Below, piece by piece: positions 36,536-48,510 of a stretch of 64,000 nt of DNA (positions are counted from its first letter, which is position 1; every line of letters begins with the position of its first letter). Below the pieces are notes generated by a model, which worked only from the letters and a program-made list of their open reading frames with translations, was not told the origin of the DNA and made no database searches. Position numbers and translations under genes: made by a program. The stretch covers positions 992,001 through 1,056,000 of the forward strand of contig JAYXKI010000003.1 of the NCBI GenBank assembly GCA_037892935.1, given 5' to 3'. The DNA is from Phlebopus portentosus. Taxonomy: Eukaryota; Basidiomycota; Agaricomycetes; Boletales; Boletinellaceae.

Positions 36536-37413
36536 TTAAATTATCCTCTTAACCTCAAAGAAAGACTGTGGTGTTGTGAGCACTTCCCGCACTCATGTCG
36601 AGCCTGAAGTAACGCACCTTGAGATAGTATACCTGCCAACCAACGACCGAAAAAAGAACGACAGTCTGAAGTATTGACCACCACTTCACACGGGAGTTTG
36701 TCGATTCGGCTGTATCACGATGCTTGCGCTCGCGAACGACAATATACTCCTGTTCGTCTTTTACGGACTGTAGCCCGATGGCCAAAGATCGGATTTCGTG
36801 CTCGATAGGCGCAATCGTTTCTACTCCGAGAATGAAAGGATGTCAAAAATACAGTTGGACATAGTCTTACCATCTTCTCCGACATAAACAATTCCATGGA
36901 CATTGAAACTGTTCTGGACGTTAGAATGATATAGACAGGAGATTGTGGCCACGTCCACGTACTTGACTATCTTGTCTGCCAATGTACTCATTTGGTTTGA
37001 AAAGCAGTATTCATAACGCCCATCCTTCTCCGCAGTGACTGATACTGACCCCGTTGACTGTTTTATATGTTTTCCCAGAGCAAGGTTGTCCGGATCTGCT
37101 AGCTGTAAGCTCGACAAGTCAGCTATATAATATAGATAATCGAATCGGGCGTCGGCGAACCCAGAAATCAATGTCGAGATGTCCTCCACCACCTACTTGA
37201 TAGGTGACGGTCATCTATATAACGCGTAAGCTTCGGGCGCTCCGAGTGAAATACTGATTGAGCTCGAACCTGATCATTCTTGTGGAGATCCTCGAAGAAG
37301 CATTCCTTTTTAGACGCTGGCACTTCGATCATGTGCGAATTAGCAAGATGCCATGATAGTAGATACGCTGCAAATGAGCCGAATATGAGTAGCTCAGAAA
37401 ATATCCGTGTCAT
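36536..37413 (-). CDS. EMP24: p24-family cargo receptor, Emp24/TMED2 type
   Basis: Type I membrane protein of COPII/COPI vesicles. The signal peptide is in MTRIFSELLIFGSFAAYLLS (ATG at 37411-37413). The GOLD domain has KKECFFEDLHKND, TVTYQVGGGGHLDIDFW and KDGRYEYCFSNQMS, with the two conserved cysteines. A membrane-proximal helix (EQEYIVVRERKHRDTAESTN) precedes the transmembrane segment SILQTVVLFSVVGWQVYYL. The unspliced frame ends in an unrelated tail; splicing a 52-base intron (36566-36617) adds a 30-base exon giving YLKSFFEVKRII-stop, which carries the FF (COPII) and dibasic (COPI) sorting signals of the Emp24/TMED2 subfamily. Confidence 0.93.
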
Positions 37414-37693
37414 GTTCTCTGATCGAGCCAAGGTTCAAGTCAGAAGAATTTGAGATTTGAGTGTAGTACGGTGCGACGTGTTGTGTTATTCTAACTTTTT
37501 AAACTCCCGTGACCCGCGTCGATTCTGTGAGAAAAGGATACTTAGAAAAGCAATGACGATCACGTAGGGCTAGGGCGCGCATTGGATCATCATCTCAAAA
37601 ACCACAGGCCCATCTGTCCTCTTTCTCTTCATCCTCGACTATCTCGCATCCAATCTTTTTGTCTGTTGTTCGCGAGCTTGTTCTCAAATAATC

Positions 37694-38691
37694 ATGACTT
37701 CAGTTCTAGATCCCGCGAACGACTCCAACAAGGTGCGTTGTTGATTTTGTTCTTTAAGGCCGTTTGTATGCGGCATTGATCACCTGCAATTATTGTTTGT
37801 GTATGCATATATGCTTTCGTGCAGGCCGAGGAGGAGCCCAATGTTGATTTCAAGCCGGTCATCCACCTCACCGAGCAAGTTGAGACGAAAACGTTAGAGG
37901 AGGATGAAGATGCTCTCTTCAAGATGTATGTCGCGGCACCATTATGTTCAGTTTTTTTTCGGTTTGAACGTGAAAAGTTGATCATTTCTTGATGCAGGCG
38001 CGCAAAGCTCTTCAGATTTGATAGTGGTGAAGGTGCATGGAAAGAGCGTGGAACTGGGGACGTCCGGCTGCTGAAGCATAAAGAGACAAAGAAAGTCCGA
38101 CTCGTTATGCGACGAGACAAGACGCTAAAGGTCTGCGCAAACCACTTGAGTGCGTCCTCAGTTTTCTGTCGCGGTTGAATCTTGTTTCTTATTTCGCGCC
38201 CCAGTCATTTCCGAAATGCGTCTTCAGCCGAATATTGGATCCGACAGATCGTGGGTCTGGAAAGTTCCTGCGGACTATGCGGACGGTGCTCCTGTACCAG
38301 AAACTCTAGCCATCCGGTTCGCCAACGCAGAAAGTGTGTCGTGTACTTCGTAATTTCCTTGTGTTGCAGATGCTCATATGTCCGTAAAGATGCGAATAGC
38401 TTTAAAGAAGCTTTTGAGGACGCGCAGCGTAACAACACGGCGCTTCTTTCTGGGTCCCCTGCTCCTGTTGCACCTCCTGATGCACCTGCTCCTGTTGCAC
38501 CCGCTCCTGTTACACCCGCTCCTGATGCGCCTGCTACGAGCGAGGAGGTTAAGTCCGAGAAGTCTGCCGAAGGATCAAAGGCTGAGCCTCCTGCAGAATC
38601 AGCTGAGAAGAAGGAGGAGGAGACGAAAGAAAATCCCGAAGAAAAGAAGGAAGAGACACCCGCTTCGGAGGAACCGAAGGCTGATGCCTGA
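37694..38691 (+). CDS. YRB1: Ran-specific GTPase-activating accessory protein RanBP1
   Basis: Binds Ran-GTP and, with RanGAP, releases it from export complexes. The N-terminal [13 protein letters not shown] and [18 protein letters not shown] lead into the Ran-binding domain: [48 protein letters not shown] and [31 protein letters not shown] is assembled by splicing the intron starting after 38336. The C-terminus is a disordered tail of Pro-Ala repeats followed by Glu/Lys-rich residues ending EEPKADA-stop. Five short introns. Divergent from EMP24 across 280 bases. Confidence 0.94.
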
Positions 38692-38912
38692 TCTGTAAAC
38701 CATTAGCGAGGAAGGCGGGGAGCAGATGTGTCCTACGTAGTTGTACTAGAAAACTATTGTACCGCTTATCTCAACCAGTCAACGTTCTTTTATTGGACGG
38801 ATTGTCGGATTACAGTTCTTGTAAATGTGTGGAATTAAAGTGCTAGTGGTACTACATGCTGAAAATGGAGATTGGACATGCTGAAAAGCGTCTGCTCAAA
38901 GGAGAATGTTGA

Positions 38913-41287
38913 CTACGCATTTTGCGTTTCTAAAGTGCCTTCTTCCTCAGCCCAAGCAGCCCAGAAAGCAGCGCCTCCTCCGCGCATCCAATACAGTGCA
39001 CTTTGTTCCCTTCGAGCAACTGCCCCGTTAATCAACACATAGCGAATGTTCTTCAAGACAAGCAAGGGAATTAGCGACTTTCAGTAAAGATCAGTTCTCA
39101 AATTCGCCTCACCGAGCCCCTAAATAGATCACGTCTCGTGAGTACAGCTTTCACTTTAAACATGGAAAGCACACTTACGGAACCTCATACATTGCATCCA
39201 AAAGGAGACTTTCCTGAAGCAGACGGTACCAAATTATTCACCTATATAAATAGAGTGTAAGCAGATTGCTTACCATTATGCCTCTTAAGCCCCTGGCACC
39301 GCCGCCTCGTTCGGCTGCCTGACGGCAGATTTCTTGCAAGGCAAGTGTTGTAAAACGTAGCTCAACGCCAGAATAACCGAACAAAGACGCATATTGAGAT
39401 ACCAGTGAGCCGCGAACGTCCGTCAGAATACGAAGGAAATCTGAGGGTGTTAATGGAGCCAAAGTCGTGATCGTCGGCAATCTCCCCATGAACTCCGGGA
39501 TGAACCTAAAGAAATCACTCATCTGATTGCTTATCGAAGGGAAAAGAGAATGGTCCTACCCGTATTTTATTAGATCTGGTAGATGTTGCCATAACGAATC
39601 AGAATAGAGGCAAATAGACCAGAGGCGAAACGAACATACCCGTCGGTTCTACCATATCTAAAATATTTGCAGCTTTATGATTAGGTGTAAAGAATGGAAC
39701 AGAAGGGCCTGATTCATCGTCCGATGAGGCAAGGTTCGCGGTGAATCCAATGGACTGTGCCCATTGACATAAATAGGGCGAAGCTAAAATATTCGTATGA
39801 CAGATCAAACTTACTCCTTTAGAGATCCTTCGTTTCACAATTGCATCCAATCCGACAAACGCTCCGCTCAGAATAAATAAGATGTTTGTGGTATCGACGG
39901 AATACGAGTCACTTCGTGCTATTCGAAATCAGAATAAAGCTAGAACATACATAAGCGCGAGAACTGACGCTGAGATGGAGGGGGTCGTTGGCCAGGTCTC
40001 GAGCGGGTGTCTCCGCCCATTGGACCCATGTCAGACCCAGACCCAGAGGGCTAGGCGAATCGACAACCATTCAGTCTGCGAAAGGAATCGAAGGGTGCGC
40101 AACTACCTTCGCGTGTACTGCCACACTTGTGCCTTCCATCACCTTTAATAAAGCCTGCTGAACGCCTTCGCCTCCAACGTCGCGCTGACCATCTACTCCT
40201 CCAGCTCTGCGAGCAATCTTATCAATTTCGTCAATATACACTATCCCGGCACCAGCTCGTCGTTCGTCCCAGCTTGACGCAATAAGCTAAGCAGCCGGTA
40301 TGAGCAAGTACTCAAATCAGACTGTGAGCTTTCTGACCAGACGGTGAATGCACATGTCAACATCCTCTCCAACATCTGCACTGGTTCAGTGAGAGCATAT
40401 AATTTCATTTGGAAACTTCCGTACATCCTGCCTGAGTGAAAGAGGTTGCGTCGCTTTGAGAAAACGGAACATCCAGAACTCGCGCTAGTGTCCTTGCGAG
40501 TAGAGTCTTCCCTAATCGCCAGCTGGTTAAAACCAGATAACTTGCGAGAGGATTGTTGATCCGTACCTGAACCTGTAGGTCCTCTGTAAACAAGCTCGTT
40601 AGCGGATTCCACAACAAGAAGAATCAACGCTCACATTACAAGAACATTACTCTTTTCAAATATAGGCGGAAAATCTCGCGGTCGTAAGGTGAAAGAGTTC
40701 GATGCTGACGATCTGTATGGGTGAGGTAGCACTTGCGCAGACGAAACAGCTGCAATGACCGATATTATATCTGGCCGAATGTCAGAATAAGTGCCACCGT
40801 ACCGTCGGCCGTTTGTTCACTCCAGGCGGTTTGAGACTCGGTAGCATGTAGCTGAGACAGATGAGATCGTACTCGATTGTAGTGATTGAAGACCCTTGTT
40901 CCCGTTGTTATGATCCTAGGTAAGAGAATTTAGACAACATGGACAGTGTTGCTTACGCCACGGATAGAACTTTTTTGGCACTCTCCTGACCGACGACGTA
41001 CTCGTCAAGATACTGGACAAGCTATGTTTTGTCGGTAAGAAGTTCTAGGACTTAAAATCCTCGCAAGAATCGCTCACTTGGCGAGGAGTAGACAAGCCTG
41101 CCGATACGGTGAACGAGGGTGCTGGATCAGTCAGTTCGTCACGTTCGTCGTATCCATAACGAGCCTGAGTTCGTAATCCATTGCGAAGAGCATAGATGCT
41201 TCGCGCGTACCGCGTAGTGGATCGCTCAATTCGTATTCTCCAGGCCATCGAGAGTACAACGAAAAGCGGTCGGGAGGGATAATCCAT
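38913..41287 (-). CDS. MCX1: Mitochondrial ClpX-like AAA+ unfoldase
   Basis: Mitochondrial AAA+ unfoldase; in fungi Mcx1 activates haem synthesis by acting on 5-aminolevulinate synthase, and with ClpP it can degrade proteins. The N-terminus is Arg-rich without acidic residues ([20 protein letters not shown]), a plausible matrix presequence. There is no N-terminal zinc finger, as in Mcx1. Then [20 protein letters not shown], motif [16 protein letters not shown] (intron at 40512-40566 within it), [14 protein letters not shown], Walker [39 protein letters not shown] and [14 protein letters not shown], and sensor-2 [12 protein letters not shown]. The end is [16 protein letters not shown]. Many introns. 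The start could be Met 41287 or Met 41248. Only 86 bases from the cactin start. Confidence 0.9.
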
Positions 41288-41305
41288 GCCAGTGAAGCAA
41301 TGGGT

Positions 41306-41315
41306 ATCACGTGAT
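41306..41315. promoter_or_regulatory. ATCACGTGAT palindrome in the ClpX/cactin promoter
   Basis: A perfect ten-base palindrome with the CACGTG core. It sits almost centrally in the 86-base spacer between the ClpX and cactin starts and is the most conspicuous element there. A bHLH/Cbf1-type factor could serve both genes. Confidence 0.55.
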
Positions 41316-41373
41316 TCGAAACAGACTTTCAACTTGGCATTCACAACCTTCGTCTGTCTGTGCTTTTGGCTCT

Positions 41374-43819
41374 CATGGATCGCCACCGCTCTTCGTCACG
41401 TTCATTATCTCCACGTCCTTCTCGTAGTACCAGGTATGAGGAGAATGATAAGAAGCGGGGAAGGAGCAGGAGCAGGGGAAAGTATGACGAGGAACGCGGT
41501 TTGGGAAGGGACCTACGGAGAGCTCGAAGTCGCAGTCTTGGCAGCTATGACAGTCGAAAGGAGAAAAAGTGAGTTCCTAGACTTCTGTCCTAGAACGTTT
41601 GCTAAGTGTTAGGCGAAAGCGTGAAAACTCAGCAGAGCGGCGGAGGGCCCGCAAGGCTGAGAAAAAGCGTCTGAAAGAAGAGGAAGAAGCTCGGCAAGTG
41701 GCTGAGTTGAGCATTTACAGTGCAACGGACAACCCATTTCATGACGTCAACCTTGGCCAGCAATTCCGTTGGCTCAAGAAAGCCGAGAAGGAAAAGAAGA
41801 TGGGCCTGTCCCAAGCTGAGGCCGAGCGGCGTGATGCTATCAGAAGGCATGAGGCAAAAGAAGAATTGGAAAGACTGAACAGGAGAAGGGCGGAGAGAGA
41901 AAGGGAGCAGCAGTTGAGGGAGGAGGAGGAAATCAGGATGCAGAGGCTTGCGGAGTCGGCACAAATGGCTGAGTGGCTTGCGAAGGATGGCGATTTCCAA
42001 CTGGAACAGGAGAAACGCAGAGCTGGCATTCGACTAAAAGAAAAACGAGCGAAGGCCGTGGACTTTCTGGTTCTTAATCTAAAATATGTGAACCCTTCTG
42101 ATAACACAGACGATGGCCTTGGTATTGATGAAGCTGGTTTGGAGATCGACCTGGACGAACCATATGCCATTCTTGAAGTAAGTTTCTTGATACTCTATTA
42201 AATGATGTATGGTCTCACACCTCTCAGAACTTGTCTCTTGAACAGACTCAAGAATTGCACGATGATATTGAGCGTTATCTTACTCTAGAGGATTCCGAAG
42301 TCAATGTTGATTTCTGGACGGTGAATATGCTTTCAGTCTTTATGGTGCTAACAAATTGACCAAGGTTTAAAGAACATGATGGTAGTGACAAAAGATTGGC
42401 TTGAAAGGCTTCAGACAAGTCGCGATAGAGGGACCGATGTCGTAGCTGTCGTGCAAAGCGATGTTACTGCAATTTTCAACGAAAAATCTCTAGAGCAATT
42501 ATCACAGCTCCAACGTCAGATACAGGCTAAACTCCGAAGCGGAGAACCTATTGACGTCGATTATTGGGAAGGATTGTTGAAGCACTTGCTCGTTTGGAAG
42601 GCCAAGGTCAGTCGGACGGTTTATTGGCTGACGATCATAGTTACTTACTACTTTTTCAGGCGAAGCTGAAAGATCTCCACGAAGTCGTCGTCCGTAATAG
42701 GCTAGAGCAACTACGAAAGCGTCAACGGGACGAGGCACTTTTGGCACAAGAAGAACTGCTCGCGGGAGTTGCAAGGAACACCGCCAGGCCGTGGGGAGGC
42801 GATTTGCGCGCGGAAGCCATCGTTCAACAAGCCGAAGATGCTAATGCTGAACCAGAAGAAGTCCCAGAGCCTTATGATCGCGCTATGAGTCCAACCTTGC
42901 TGGACATCAAGAAACTACCTTATGATGATAGACAAATACGAATTGTCTCAGGCAAGGAGGATTTGCAAGCGTTAGTAAGTGATACTCAAAGGTGCCAAGG
43001 AGAGATTTCTCATCCATCCCTTTAGCTTGAGTTAAGGCGCAATGTTGCAGCTTCGCGATTTATTCCCAAGCAAGTCACAGATGCTCCGGAAGTACAGAGC
43101 ACGGAGGCGCCCAGTGGTGCAGACCTGGATTCCGAGGCGCTGTTCAGGGCAGAGGCGGAAAGGGAGCTTGACGAAGAGGAGGAGTTGTTCAATCTCGAGG
43201 AAACCATCAGTCCCACGACGTACAACTGGGAAGACAAGTATCGCCCTCGGAAACCAAGATATTTCAATCGTGTTCATACTGGTTACGAGTGGAACAAGTA
43301 CAACCAGACACATTATGAGTACGTTGTTCAGACACTTTCGTACCTATTATGATTGACTGGTATCTTCTTTAGCACTGACAACCCACCTCCGAAAGTTGTG
43401 CAAGGATACAAGGTCCGTCGCTTTTCCGTATTCAACCACGAGGTTCTCACAATTCGGCTTAGTTCAATATATTCTATCCGGATCTTATTGATAAATCCAA
43501 GGCACCAACGTACAAAATAGTCAGGGAGCCTGGAAATGACGAAACAGTTCTGTTATATTTCACTGCGGGTCCACCATACGAAGATATCGCGTTTAGAATT
43601 GTGAATCGTGACTGGGAATATTCACACAAGCGGTGCGGAATAGACAGGATCGAGTGTGATTCGTTACTAATGGTCTTTATTACAGTGGTTTCCGGAGCAG
43701 TTTTGACCGCGGATGTCTCTCCTTATGGTTCAACTTCCGCAGAAATGTGAGTATTTGCGTCATCTTGAAGTTCAGGCTCCGTTATCTGACTGAACGTACA
43801 CCAGTTCTATCGGAAATAA
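41374..43819 (+). CDS. CACTIN: Cactin, spliceosome-associated protein
   Basis: Conserved nuclear protein of late spliceosomes (Cay1 in fission yeast). The N-terminus is RS-rich (MDRHRSSSRSLSPRPSRS). A charged coiled-coil region contains the conserved YSATDNPFHDVNLGQQFRW and the mid-domain YVNPSDNTDDGLG to LDEPYAILE, then LHDDIERYLTLED, VDFWTGLKNMMVV-like sequence and LQRQIQAKLRSG. The C-terminal cactin domain is diagnostic: YNWEDKYRPRKPRYFNRVHT, GYEWNKYNQTHYD, VVQGYKFNIFYPDL, LLYFTAGPPYEDIAFRIV and GFRSSFDRGCLSLWFNFRR. A last intron joins FYRK-stop. Around eight introns. Confidence 0.94.
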
Positions 43820-43865
43820 GTGTATATTTGCCTGGTTGGTCGCATACATAAGGGTAAATACCTGT

Positions 43866-43875
43866 GCACGTGATC
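43866..43875. promoter_or_regulatory. GCACGTGATC box upstream of UBA1
   Basis: CACGTG core 190 bases before the UBA1 start in the 236-base cactin-UBA1 spacer. Matches the core of the boxes at 32949, 41306 and 48041, with a less symmetric flank. Confidence 0.35.
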
Positions 43876-44055
43876 GTCTATGTAAAGTGTTATGTTATAT
43901 TGTGATATAACGTAATTGCCAATTAATTGTGATTGGAGACGCGCGATACATTCCTTCTTATACTACACGACCATTCACCTTCACGAGCTGCTTGCTTGCA
44001 ATAAAAAATAGACATTATTCCTGGTATCCATACTCTGAACTCACGTCGAATAGAA

Positions 44056-47000
44056 ATGTCCAATCTTGCCGCCGCTATGGATGTTGATGAAACCCAGATC
44101 GATGAGGGTCTGTATTCACGACAATTGTAAGTCCTCGTGGCGTGCGTTCTTGCAGTGCTTCTTACTAGCTGTTCAAGATACGTGCTCGGGCACGAAGGTC
44201 AGCACTACATGCATGCTTGGCGAATTTCGGCTAACGGCATTTCGTAGCCATGAAGAAAATGGCTTCCTCTAATGTCCTTATTGTTGGGGTTCAGGGCTTG
44301 GGCGCTGAGATCGGTGCGTCACCTTACTCAGATTGTGGCAACAAACCTCAACAAAGTAACCGGCACTTCAGCGAAGGACGTCGTTCTAGCTGGCGTCAAG
44401 TCTGTCACATTGTATGATCCTGAGCCCGTAACAATTCAAGACCTCAGCTCTCAGGTATCATCAGGTCTTCCCGTCCCAGAAGCGTGCATATATGCTCATC
44501 GGCTCCTGTAGTTCTTCTTACGAGAGGGGGATGTCGGAAAATCTCGTGCTGAAGCAACTGTACCGCGCTTAGCAGAGTTGAACGCATACGTGCCCGTCCG
44601 AAATCTTGGAGGCAGGGTTGGTCAGGAAATCTCAGTAGAGCTGATCAAAGGTTTCCAGGTTTGTCTTTAACCAGAAGCTTGATCTGCTATTTACAACATC
44701 TGTGCAGGCTGTTGTGTTGTGCGGAGTCTCACTTACCAAGCAACTCGAAATCAATGACTGGACGCACGAGAATGACGTATATTTTATTTCGGCGGAGACT
44801 CGTGGACTCTTTGGGTGGGTCACTTTTGGGAAGAAACAATCAGACTTGCTTGAATTCATTGACTCTATGAAGGTCTGTCTTCAACGATTTCGGACCTAGG
44901 TTTACTTGCGTAGACCCTACCGGCGAACAACCTTTGACTGGCATGATCGCATCAATAGACAAGGTGGATACATACCCTTTCCTAGTACTCTCAGCGTAAC
45001 CAACATCGGCTCTTTCTGCTTTTAACAGGACAAAGAGGGGATAGCAACATGCCTGGAGGAGACTCGTCACGGTCTCGAAGATGGAGACTTCGTCACGTTT
45101 TCAGAGGTCAAAGGCATGGAAGAACTGAATGGTTGCGAACCTATAAAGATTACAGTAAAGGGTCCTTACACCTTCAGCATCGGGGACACGTCAAAATTCG
45201 GTGACTATATATCCGAAGGCATATTTACCCAGGTTAAGGTGCCCAAAATTGTCAACTTCGTAAGTTACAGAACTTGTACGTATGGTGGAGAGTGAAACTG
45301 AAATTTTGTTCGCGCTCCTCAGAAATCACTTCGGGAGTCGCTTGAATCCCCCGAGTTCTTCGTGACGGATTTCGCTAAATTTGATCGGCCAGCGACACTT
45401 CACGCAGGTTTCCAAGCTCTGTCCGAGTTCCGTGCTCAGCACAATCGTTTCCCGCGTCCTCGCAATCAGGACGATGCGGTTGCACTTATTGCAATTGCGA
45501 AAAAGCTTGGTTCCGATTTGGATGAAAAAGTCCTATCCGAGTTAGCATTCCAGGCGACCGGAGACCTTGCTCCTGTCAACTCTGCGATCGGATCATTCGT
45601 GGCCCAAGAAGTTTTGAAGAGCATATCCGCAAAGTTTCATCCTATGGTGCAGAACATGTACTTCGATTCCCTAGAATCACTTCCGGCTACTCTACCAACC
45701 GAACAAGACTGCCAGCCTGTTGGTAGTCGATACGATGGACAGATAGCTGTGTTTGGCAAGACGTTCCAGGAAGAGATCTCAAATCACAGGCAATTCCTTG
45801 TTGGAGCAGGTGCCATCGGGTGTGAAATGCTCAAGAATTGGAGCATGATGGGCCTTGGGACTGGACCAAGAGGGATCATCTACGTTACGGACTTGGACAC
45901 AATCGAGAAGAGTAACTTGAATAGACAGTTCCTGTTCCGTCCAAAGGATCTAGGGAAGTTCAAGTCGGAGATCGCGGCAGCTGCTGTCGCCGAGATGAAT
46001 CCTGACTTGAAGGGCCATATCATTTGCAAGCAGGAACCTGTCGGAGAAAGTACCGAGAGTAAGGCTGATTCTGTTGGAGAGATCAACACTATCTAACCTC
46101 TTGGTAGATGTCTATACAAAAGAATTCTTTTCTGGTGTGGACGGCGTGACGAATGCGTTGGACAATGTCAAAGCTCGTACGTCACGCAATGCTTGAATTT
46201 ATTTGCTACTGACCTTATTCGCCGTCGAAGGTCAATACATGGATCGGCGTTGTGTGTTCTACGAGAAGCCTCTTCTTGAATCCGGTACTCTTGGCACGAA
46301 GGGGAACACTCAAGTCGTTATACCTCACCTGACGGAATCATACTCGTCCTCACAAGATCCTCCTGAGAAACAAACTCCGGTCTGTACTGTAAAGAACTTT
46401 CCAAATGCAATTGAGCATACGATTGAGGTGAGCTTACTTGACTTCAGACCCGTCGTTCTAACTAATGCCCTTCCTTAGTGGAGTCGCACACTATTTGAGA
46501 CACTGTTCATTTCACCTGCAAAGGCCGTTAACTCATACCTCAGCGAAGCGAATTTCGTGGAGGACCTTAGGCATTCTGGGCAACAACGAGAGCAAATTGC
46601 ACAGATCACTTCGTATCTCGTAAAAAATCGGCCATTGTCATTCGAAGAGTGCATTGTGTGGGCACGCATGCAATTCGAAGAAAAGTTCAACAACGACATC
46701 CGTCAACTGCTTTTCAGCTTGCCGAAGGATGCTGTGACTTCATCTGGCCAGCCCTTCTGGAGTGGCCCGAAACGGGCCCCCGATCCCTTGACGTTCGATC
46801 CCGAAGACGTGAGTTTGTTTCTATGTGTTGGGGTTGTTATTCTTACGCAAGCGCCCAGCCTACCCATCTTGAATTCATAATCGCCGCTGCAAACCTACAT
46901 GCTTACAACTATGGTCTCCGAGGAGAAACTGACAAAGCTATCTTCGAGAAGGTGGCAAGCTCTGTTACTTCGCCGAAGTTCGTTCCGAAAAGTGGTGTCA

Positions 47001-47841
47001 AGGTCCAAATCAATGACAATGATGCTGCTCCAGATGCAAATGCTGGTAAGGTGCTCACTTAAACTCTATTGAACCGATCTTACCAATATCATACAGTCGG
47101 CGATGTTAGTGATCTCCTGAAGCAACTTCCACCACCCTCAACGTTTGCTGGCTATCGCTTGAATCCAGTGGAGTTCGAGAAAGATGATGACACGAACCAC
47201 CATATCGATTTCATAACGGCCGCCTCTAACCTCCGGGCGATGAACTATAATATTCCGACCGCATCGCGTTACCAAACGAAGCAGATTGCCGGGAAGATTA
47301 TCCCTGCTATCGCCACAACTACGTCATTGGTCACCGGGCTCGTCTGCCTGGAACTTTACAAGATCATCGACGGGAAGAATAAATTAGAAGACTACAAGAA
47401 CGGCTTCGTAAACTTAGCATTGCCGTTCTTTGGCTTCTCTGAGCCCGTCGCGGCGAAAAAGAGCAAGTACAACGACACAGAATGGACGCTATGGGATCGT
47501 CTCGAATTCAAGACGGAGCCAACATTACAACAGTTCATTGACACCTTTAAGAAGGAGCATAACCTCGAACTGAGTATGATAAGCCAGGATACCAGCCTGT
47601 TATGGAGTTCTTTCTTGCCCAAGGCGAAGGTCAGTGATTATCGCGCATCGACGAGATATTACATCTGACGTCTTCTCAGACGGGCGAGAGACTGCGGAAG
47701 AAGATTAGCGAAGTAGTTGAGATGATAAGCAAGAAGCCGCTCCCTGAGTGGAAGACGCAATTGATTCTGGAAGTGATTGCAATGGATGAGGAAATGGAGG
47801 ACGTAGAGGTGCCGTTCATTGTGGTGAATGTCAACCGGTGA
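44056..47841 (+). CDS. UBA1: Ubiquitin-activating enzyme E1
   Basis: Adenylates ubiquitin and passes it to E2s; essential. Starts [16 protein letters not shown]. Splicing gives YSRQLYVLGHEAMKKM, where YVLGHE comes from a 20-base exon. The inactive adenylation half has [34 protein letters not shown] and [14 protein letters not shown]. The active half has [39 protein letters not shown] and the 3' end of the ATP site ([16 protein letters not shown]). The catalytic cysteine lies in [18 protein letters not shown]. The C-terminal ubiquitin-fold domain ends [16 protein letters not shown]. About twelve introns, nearly all 45-65 bases. Full length, roughly 1,000 residues, with all key motifs present. 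Confidence 0.96.
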
Positions 47842-48510
47842 GACAGCCGAAGGGATATAGCCGCAAAACGATATTTTGAAAAGTGGAGGGACCAGAATGA
47901 TGTGTATACAGTAACGATAGATGATCTTATATTGAATCCTTTTTCTCTGACTTGATGCGTGTGTGAGCATTGCAACGTGCATGACTCAGTTATACACAAA
48001 CTACTGCGCAAACTAATTGCGAAGGTCACGGTTTGCTCGGATCACGTGACCTCAATGCGTGGTGAATTAGATATTTTTTCCTTCTCCTCGACCACTCTCA
48101 CATCGACCACATCGCCGTACGTCGTCGTCGCGATCGCTCACTCTGTGCTCGATTGTGACGTCGGCTGCTCTTCTCGCCTAGGCCTCTCCCTCCTAGAGTC
48201 TCTCTAGAGACATCTGCCCTTTCCTTAAAGGCAGTCTCAAAAGGCACGCCTTCGTTGCGCGTTTGCCATTGTCTCCATCGTCTTTCATCTTTTAACGACC
48301 TCTTTTACGACTATTCTTCTTCACCTTTTCTTCTTTTTTTCCCCGTACTCCCCTCTTCCTTTTCTCGCAAGCTTTTTTACCTCTGATTTTTCCTTGTAAT
48401 TTTGCCACTTTGAGGTCTAAATACCTTAGCCACGTCTTTCAAGTCCTTCCTTTCCGCCACTGACTTGTCTGACGCTTGGCCGAGTTTTCCATCCTGCCTT
48501 GGCCTCTCAG
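47842..48510. other. Promoter and long pyrimidine-rich leader of the cyclin gene
   Basis: Follows the UBA1 stop. From about 48080 to 48510 the plus strand is strongly C/T-rich (tcttcttttttt and similar runs), typical of a long fungal 5' leader. No in-frame gene recognised. Confidence 0.4.
48041..48050. promoter_or_regulatory. ATCACGTGAC box upstream of the cyclin gene
   Basis: Identical ten bases to the box at 32949-32958, placed about 460 bases before the cyclin start and 200 bases after the UBA1 stop. Confidence 0.4.
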
